A stretch of DNA of 64,000 nucleotides from Neisseria canis (GTDB taxonomy: Bacteria; Pseudomonadota; Gammaproteobacteria; Burkholderiales; Neisseriaceae). Made by a program: the position numbers and the translations under genes. The notes beneath the pieces were generated by a model. The model was not told where the DNA came from. It searched no databases and saw only the letters and a list, made by a program, of their open reading frames with translations. The stretch is taken from assembly GCF_900636765.1 (NCBI RefSeq), contig NZ_LR134313.1, positions 1,736,001 through 1,800,000 of the forward strand. The letters run 5' to 3'. Shown in pieces: positions 59,709 to 64,000 of the stretch (within the stretch, counting starts at the first letter, position 1; every line of letters starts with the position of its first letter).

Positions 59709-61397
59709 ATGATGAACAAAGAACAATTTGCCGATAATCATTTTATCCGCACCATTATTGAAGACGATCTCAAAAGCGGCAAGCACACCGCCATCCAAAC
59801 CCGTTTCCCGCCCGAGCCGAACGGCTATCTGCACATCGGCCACGCCAAATCCATCTGCCTGAACTTCGGTTTGGCCTATATTTACGACGGCCTGTGCAAC
59901 CTGCGTTTCGACGACACCAACCCCGAAAAAGAAAATCAGGAATACGTTGATTCGATTAAAGAAGACGTGCAATGGTTAGGTTTCAAATGGGCGGGCGAAC
60001 CGCGTTATGCTTCCGATTATTTCGACCAACTGTTTGATTACGCCGTCGGCCTGATTAAAGACGGCAAAGCCTATGTGGACGACTTAAGCGCCGAAGAAAT
60101 GCGCGAATACCGCGGCACGCTCACCGAACCGGGCAAAAACAGCCCTTATCGAGACCGCAGCGTCGAAGAAAACCTCGATTTGTTCATGCGCATGAAAAAC
60201 GGCGAATTCCCCGACGGCAGCAAAACCCTGCGTCTGAAAATCGACATGGCCGCGGGCAACGTAAACCTGCGCGATCCGGTGATTTACCGCATCCGCCGCG
60301 CGCATCACCACAACACCGGCGACAAGTGGTGCATCTACCCCATGTATGACTACACCCACGCCATTTCCGATGCCATCGAAAAAATCACCCATTCGCTGTG
60401 TACGCTCGAATTTGAAGCCCACCGCCCGCTGTATGATTGGGTGCTCGACAATATTCCGATCGACAACCACCCGCGCCAATACGAATTTTCCCGTTTGGAA
60501 TTGCTGTATTCCATCACTTCCAAACGCAAACTGAACCAGTTGGTTTCAGACGGCCACGTTACAGGCTGGAACGACCCGCGTATGCCTACCATCTCCGGCA
60601 TGCGCCGCCGCGGTTACACACCTGAAGGTTTGCGCCTGTTTGCCAAGCGCGTCGGCATTTCCAAATCTGAAAACGTAGTCGACATGAGCGTGCTCGAAGG
60701 TGCGGTTCGCGAAGAGCTGGAAAATTCCGCACCGCGTTTGATGGCTGTGTTAAACCCGATTAAGGTAACGCTCACCAATTTTGAAGCCGGCAAAACCCAA
60801 AGCCGCAGCGCGCCTTACCATCCGCACCACGAAGAAATGGGCGAGCGCGAAGTGCCCATCAGCCAAACCCTGTATATCGAAGCCGACGATTTTAGTGAGA
60901 ATCCGCCAAAAGGCTGGCAGCGTTTGACTTTAGGCGGCGAAGTGCGCCTGCGTTACAGCTATGTGATTAAGTGCGACGAAGTGGTAAAAGACGAAAACGG
61001 CAACGTCATCGAACTCAAATGCAGCATCGACCATGATACGCTGGGTAAAAAACCCGAAGGCCGCAAAGTAAAAGGCGTGATACACTGGCTCTCCGCCGAG
61101 CATGCCGTGCCCGCGACAGTGCGCCTGTATGACCGCCTGTTTACCGAACCGCGCCCCGATGCCGTTCGCGGCGAAGACGGCGAATATCTGCCGTTTACTG
61201 ATTTTCTCAACCCCGAATCCGTGAAGGAAATCACTGCTTACACCGAACCGGTGGTCAATATGCTGGAGCCGGAAAGCCGCTGGCAGTTTGAGCGTTTGGG
61301 TTATTTCGTGACCGACCGCTACGACCATACACAAGAAAAACCGGTATTTAACCGAACCGTGGCGTTGAAAGATACTTGGCAAGCCAAAGAAGCTTAA
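59709..61397 (+). CDS. glnS: Glutaminyl-tRNA synthetase
   Basis: This 562-residue class I synthetase charges tRNA-Gln. The HIGH-like motif is [17 protein letters not shown] and the KMSKS-like region is VDMSVL preceded by [28 protein letters not shown] and [17 protein letters not shown] are typical of GlnRS. Two adjacent ATG codons start it (59709, 59712). A one-off AG-type DUS (TGGCCGTCTGAA, reverse) lies at 60545-60556 within codons VSDGHV. Codons are G/C-rich in third positions. Confidence 0.97.
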   Translation: MMNKEQFADNHFIRTIIEDDLKSGKHTAIQTRFPPEPNGYLHIGHAKSICLNFGLAYIYDGLCNLRFDDTNPEKENQEYVDSIKEDVQWLGFKWAGEPRYASDYFDQLFDYAVGLIKDGKAYVDDLSAEEMREYRGTLTEPGKNSPYRDRSVEENLDLFMRMKNGEFPDGSKTLRLKIDMAAGNVNLRDPVIYRIRRAHHHNTGDKWCIYPMYDYTHAISDAIEKITHSLCTLEFEAHRPLYDWVLDNIPIDNHPRQYEFSRLELLYSITSKRKLNQLVSDGHVTGWNDPRMPTISGMRRRGYTPEGLRLFAKRVGISKSENVVDMSVLEGAVREELENSAPRLMAVLNPIKVTLTNFEAGKTQSRSAPYHPHHEEMGEREVPISQTLYIEADDFSENPPKGWQRLTLGGEVRLRYSYVIKCDEVVKDENGNVIELKCSIDHDTLGKKPEGRKVKGVIHWLSAEHAVPATVRLYDRLFTEPRPDAVRGEDGEYLPFTDFLNPESVKEITAYTEPVVNMLEPESRWQFERLGYFVTDRYDHTQEKPVFNRTVALKDTWQAKEA

Positions 61398-61415
61398 GCA
61401 GTTTGCCGTAAACAG

Positions 61416-61446
61416 ATGCCTGTCTGAAAGCTTTTCAGACAGGCAT
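61416..61446. terminator. Bidirectional DUS-hairpin terminator, glnS / trmA
   Basis: Inverted DUS pair between two convergent genes, 18 bases past the glnS stop. Confidence 0.8.
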
Positions 61447-61460
61447 TGCTGTTTATCGTT

Positions 61461-62549
61461 TTAACGCTTTTTCAACAATACTCCGCTTTCTATGTGGTGG
61501 GTAAACGGAAATTGGTCGAACAAGGCAAAGCGCACAGGTATATGGGTTTTGCATAGTTCGTTCAGGTTGTTGCGTAAAGTTTCGGGATTGCATGAGATAT
61601 AAATCACATTATCAAATCGGGCAACCAGCTTCAGCGTTTCTTCATCCACTCCGGCGCGGGGCGGATCGATGAAAATCGTTGAGAAATCATAACGCTGCAA
61701 ATGAATATTCTGCTCTTGCAGGCGCCGGAACGGGCGCGAACCGGTATAGGCTTCGGTAAACTCTTCCGCCGAGAGGCGGGCAATCGCAATATTGGCGGCT
61801 TTGTTGGCTCCGATATTCCATTGCGCCGCCTGCACGGATGTTTTAGATACCTCGGTGGCCAATACACGGCGGAACTGGTCGGCCAGAGGTAGGGTGAAAT
61901 TGCCGTTACCGCAATAAAGTTCCAACAAATCGCCGCCCAGGTCGTTGGCAGCACTACATGCCCATTCCAACATGTGTTCACACACAAAAGCATTGGGCTG
62001 GGTAAAGCTGCCTTCGGTTTGGCGGTAAATAAAGGTTTTTCCGCCCACATTCAATTTTTCGGTAACAAAATCCTGCGATAACACGATTTTCTGGCCGCGG
62101 CTGCGCCCGATAATGAAAATGCCCAGTTTGTTTTGCAATACTTCTGCTGCGGCCTGCCACTGTTCGTCCAGCTTTTTGTGGTAAATCAGGCTGACCAGCA
62201 TCTCGCCGCTTAATGTGGATAAAAATTCGCATTGGTACAAGCGGGTTTGCAATACGGCAGATTGTTTGATTTCCGTCAAGAGTACAGGCATTAATTCGTT
62301 GATGGTCGTGTATGCAGGCGGAAATTGTTCCAGTCGGATTAAAGATGCGGAAGAAGCTTTTTGTCCGCGTTCAAACATGGCATAGCAAATGTCATCGCCT
62401 TCATGCCAAATGCGGAATTCCGAACGCATACGGTAATGCCGCTCGGGCGAAGCATAGATTTCCAGCTCGGACATGGCCAGATTTTTAAACAAATCGCGCA
62501 AATAGGCGGATTTTTCAGCTAATTGCTGCTGGTAATCCTGATCGGGCAT
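61461..62549 (-). CDS. trmA: tRNA (uracil-5-)-methyltransferase TrmA
   Basis: This 362-residue enzyme makes ribothymidine at position 54 of tRNA T loops. It has LYCGNGNFTLPLADQFRRVL for SAM, IFIDPPRAGVDEET, and the catalytic cysteine in VIYISCNPETLRNNL, ending with DQFPFTHHIESGVLL. It is full length and has no iron-sulfur motif, which sets it apart from RlmD. The start at 62549 (MPDQDYQQQLAEK) fits the family. Confidence 0.95.
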   Translation of the reverse strand: MPDQDYQQQLAEKSAYLRDLFKNLAMSELEIYASPERHYRMRSEFRIWHEGDDICYAMFERGQKASSASLIRLEQFPPAYTTINELMPVLLTEIKQSAVLQTRLYQCEFLSTLSGEMLVSLIYHKKLDEQWQAAAEVLQNKLGIFIIGRSRGQKIVLSQDFVTEKLNVGGKTFIYRQTEGSFTQPNAFVCEHMLEWACSAANDLGGDLLELYCGNGNFTLPLADQFRRVLATEVSKTSVQAAQWNIGANKAANIAIARLSAEEFTEAYTGSRPFRRLQEQNIHLQRYDFSTIFIDPPRAGVDEETLKLVARFDNVIYISCNPETLRNNLNELCKTHIPVRFALFDQFPFTHHIESGVLLKKR

Positions 62550-62640
62550 GATGGGTACTTCCTTAATAAAAAACTTTGATATTTTACCCGAATCTTAATT
62601 TTCCCGTTGTTCTATTATTCATTAAAACAAAGCTTTGCTT

Positions 62641-62653
62641 TTCAGACAGGCAT
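62641..62653 (-). repeat. Single DUS upstream of the TonB receptor
   Basis: One reverse DUS in the divergent region between trmA and the receptor gene. Confidence 0.85.
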
Positions 62654-62696
62654 TTATATTTTCTAAGACTTGCATTTTCTTACTAAAAATTATATA

Positions 62697-62715
62697 AATA
62701 ATAATTGTTCTTAAT
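62697..62715 (+). promoter_or_regulatory. Possible Fur box before the TonB receptor gene
   Basis: AATAATAATTGTTCTTAAT matches the classic 19-bp Fur consensus at about 11 positions and lies 25 bases before the start codon. The region is A+T-rich, so chance agreement is possible. Confidence 0.3.
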
Positions 62716-62739
62716 AATATTAAAAATAAGGATTACAAA

Positions 62740-64000
62740 ATGCATTTGAAAAAAACCGTGCAGTTGATTGCATTGGCTTTTGCTGCGCCAGTAGTGTATG
62801 CAAACGGACAAGCCGGGCAAAGCGTTGAAGTCAAAACCGTTACCGTAACCGCCGACCGCCACGCGCAGGCTTTGGATAAGGCTGCGCCGAATGTGGCGGT
62901 GGTTTCGCGCAAAGAGCTGGATAGTGCAGCGGCGGCCAATTTGGATGATGTGGTGCTGTACGAGCCGGGTGTGGACGTGCCTACCGACAACAGCCGCCGC
63001 GGTAATGCGGGGGTAAATATCCGCGGTATCGGCGGCAACCGCATTCTGATGATGGTGGACGGTATCCGCGTTCCCGAAGCCTATGCGGGCGGCGGCAGCA
63101 ATGCGGCGGTTTCCGGCCGCGATTTGGTGGAAGCCGATACTTTGAAGCAGGTGGATATCGTGAAAGGCCCGTATTCCGCGCTGTACGGCAGTGATGCTTT
63201 GGGCGGCGTGGTCAATTTTTCCACTTATTCGCCCGCTGATTTTGTCGATGCCGAAAAACCGTTCCATTTCGGTTTGAAACACGGCTACCGCAGCCGCGAC
63301 CGCAGCCACGGCGTAACGGCAACGGCGGCGGGCTACACGGAAAATGCGCAAGGTTTGCTGATGCTCACCCACCGCCAAGGTCATGAAAGCAAAAACCGCG
63401 GCGGTGTGGATACGCGCAACGGCCGCCGTACCAAGCCGAACCCGCAGGATTTCCGCAGCTACAACATTTTGGCCAAAGGCGATGCGGGCAATGAAACCCA
63501 CCGTGTGGAAGCCTTGTTCGAGCATTTTTACCGCAAAAAAGAGACTGATTTGCTGAACACTTTGGGCACGGGTGCGCCGCGCGGCCCGCGGGTAACCACA
63601 ACGACATCCAGTTCGTCGGACGACCGCGCCCGCCGCCAGCGTATCGAATTGGGCTACCGCTACCGCGGCGACTCCGCCTTGAAAGAAGCCAATATTTATG
63701 TTTACCGGCAAAGGCTGAAATCGGAAGACGATGCGGTTACTGATGAAACCGCCCGCATGGCTGGGCGCATCACTGAAGACGGCATCCGCTATTCCGATTA
63801 CGGTTTCAACCAAACCACCCAAGGCATCAATACCCGCGGCGTGTTTGAAGCCGACACAGGCCGTCTGAAACACACTATTGTGGCAGGTGCGGAATTCAAG
63901 AAAACCGACACCGAACGCCCGCGCGAAAGCACCACAATAGGCCGCGACGGCCGCATCAGCCACATGTATGCCGGTGCGCTGTATCCCAACAAAACCTTCC
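62740..64000 (+). CDS. TonB-dependent haem/iron receptor (5' part, runs off the window)
   Basis: The frame is open from ATG 62740 to the edge, giving 420 residues without a stop. A signal peptide (about 1-21, ending VYA) is followed by a TonB box-like VEVKTVTVTAD and a plug domain: RKELDSAAAANLDDVVLYEP, NIRGIGGNRILMMVDGIRVP and KQVDIVKGPYSALYGSDALG. Beta-barrel strands then follow. The plug looks like the haemoglobin/transferrin/lactoferrin receptor group, so haem or iron-protein uptake is likely. AAGGA precedes the start. An exact AG-dialect DUS (AGGCCGTCTGAA) is inside at 63858-63869. Confidence 0.88.
   Translation, partial: MHLKKTVQLIALAFAAPVVYANGQAGQSVEVKTVTVTADRHAQALDKAAPNVAVVSRKELDSAAAANLDDVVLYEPGVDVPTDNSRRGNAGVNIRGIGGNRILMMVDGIRVPEAYAGGGSNAAVSGRDLVEADTLKQVDIVKGPYSALYGSDALGGVVNFSTYSPADFVDAEKPFHFGLKHGYRSRDRSHGVTATAAGYTENAQGLLMLTHRQGHESKNRGGVDTRNGRRTKPNPQDFRSYNILAKGDAGNETHRVEALFEHFYRKKETDLLNTLGTGAPRGPRVTTTTSSSSDDRARRQRIELGYRYRGDSALKEANIYVYRQRLKSEDDAVTDETARMAGRITEDGIRYSDYGFNQTTQGINTRGVFEADTGRLKHTIVAGAEFKKTDTERPRESTTIGRDGRISHMYAGALYPNKTF

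Noticed and set aside
69..61446. Many regularly shaped inverted repeats that could suggest CRISPR or a transposon family
   Set aside because: They are DUS pairs: short, dispersed, one per gap, with no spacer array. No cas gene is present.
62683..63963. 426-codon open frame on the minus strand
   Set aside because: It lies opposite the TonB receptor gene, which has a signal peptide and plug motifs on the plus strand. The translation is low-complexity and unlike any family.

Overview
This 64 kb window is a chromosomal segment of a Neisseria-like betaproteobacterium (Neisseriaceae). The best evidence is more than 50 copies of the 12-mer TGCCTGTCTGAA (with a preferred leading A), mostly as inverted pairs behind genes. 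This is a DNA uptake sequence (DUS), and as far as I recall it is the dialect described for Neisseria wadsworthii (TG-wadDUS). The house-keeping proteins (Rho, PdxH, RecO, GlnS, FolK, HemA, IlvD, Gcr-type recombinase) and two Correia-like (CREE/NEMIS) repeats fit the same family.

Layout. 1-6 kb: sulfate uptake (cysT-cysW-cysA facing sbp) and a DUF945 protein. 6-9.8 kb: a two-domain glycosyltransferase, a nucleoside hydrolase and a tRNA dihydrouridine synthase. 9.8-12.2 kb: an 804-residue secreted protein whose catalytic domain closely resembles dispersin B, the poly-N-acetylglucosamine (PNAG) biofilm hydrolase. 12.3-12.9 kb: a Correia-like repeat and tRNA-Ser. 12.9-23 kb: icd, purE, a CpoB-like lipoprotein, a methyltransferase, DUF3460, pcnB-folK-deoxynucleoside kinase, dut, rho, dgt. 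23-25.2 kb: tRNA-Arg, tRNA-Glu, a second Correia-like repeat, then an IS3-family element inserted in the remains of an IS30-family element. 25.2-45 kb: metF, hemA, pdxH, recO-pdxJ-acpS-nudix, ubiK-comM, an FtsN-like SPOR protein, dsbA, uppP, a K+/H+ antiporter, the Gcr recombinase family, rlmB, lgt, ilvD. 45-48 kb: a large calcium-binding (RTX) lipase bounded by 45-bp direct repeats. 48-64 kb: purM, nnrD, cytochrome b561, a GNAT protein, purK, yfaE-nrdB, nadE, DUF971-ubiE, an amino-acid-binding lipoprotein, ung, glnS, trmA and the first 420 codons of a TonB-dependent receptor that runs off the window.

Most of the window is core metabolism, so the accessory content stands out. The dispersin-like enzyme and the RTX lipase have unrelated catalytic domains but a similar frame: no ordinary signal peptide, an acidic N-terminal region, a Gly/Ala-rich hydrophobic segment ending in a glycine run, a long low-complexity linker, the enzyme, then a C-terminus of the type seen in type I secretion substrates. 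I infer a pair of surface-held or secreted enzymes for biofilm matrix and lipid. No secretion genes lie in the window. DUS copies of a different dialect (AGGCCGTCTGAA) next to purM and inside the TonB receptor suggest import from other Neisseria species. All functional calls are by reading and family knowledge; no search was run.
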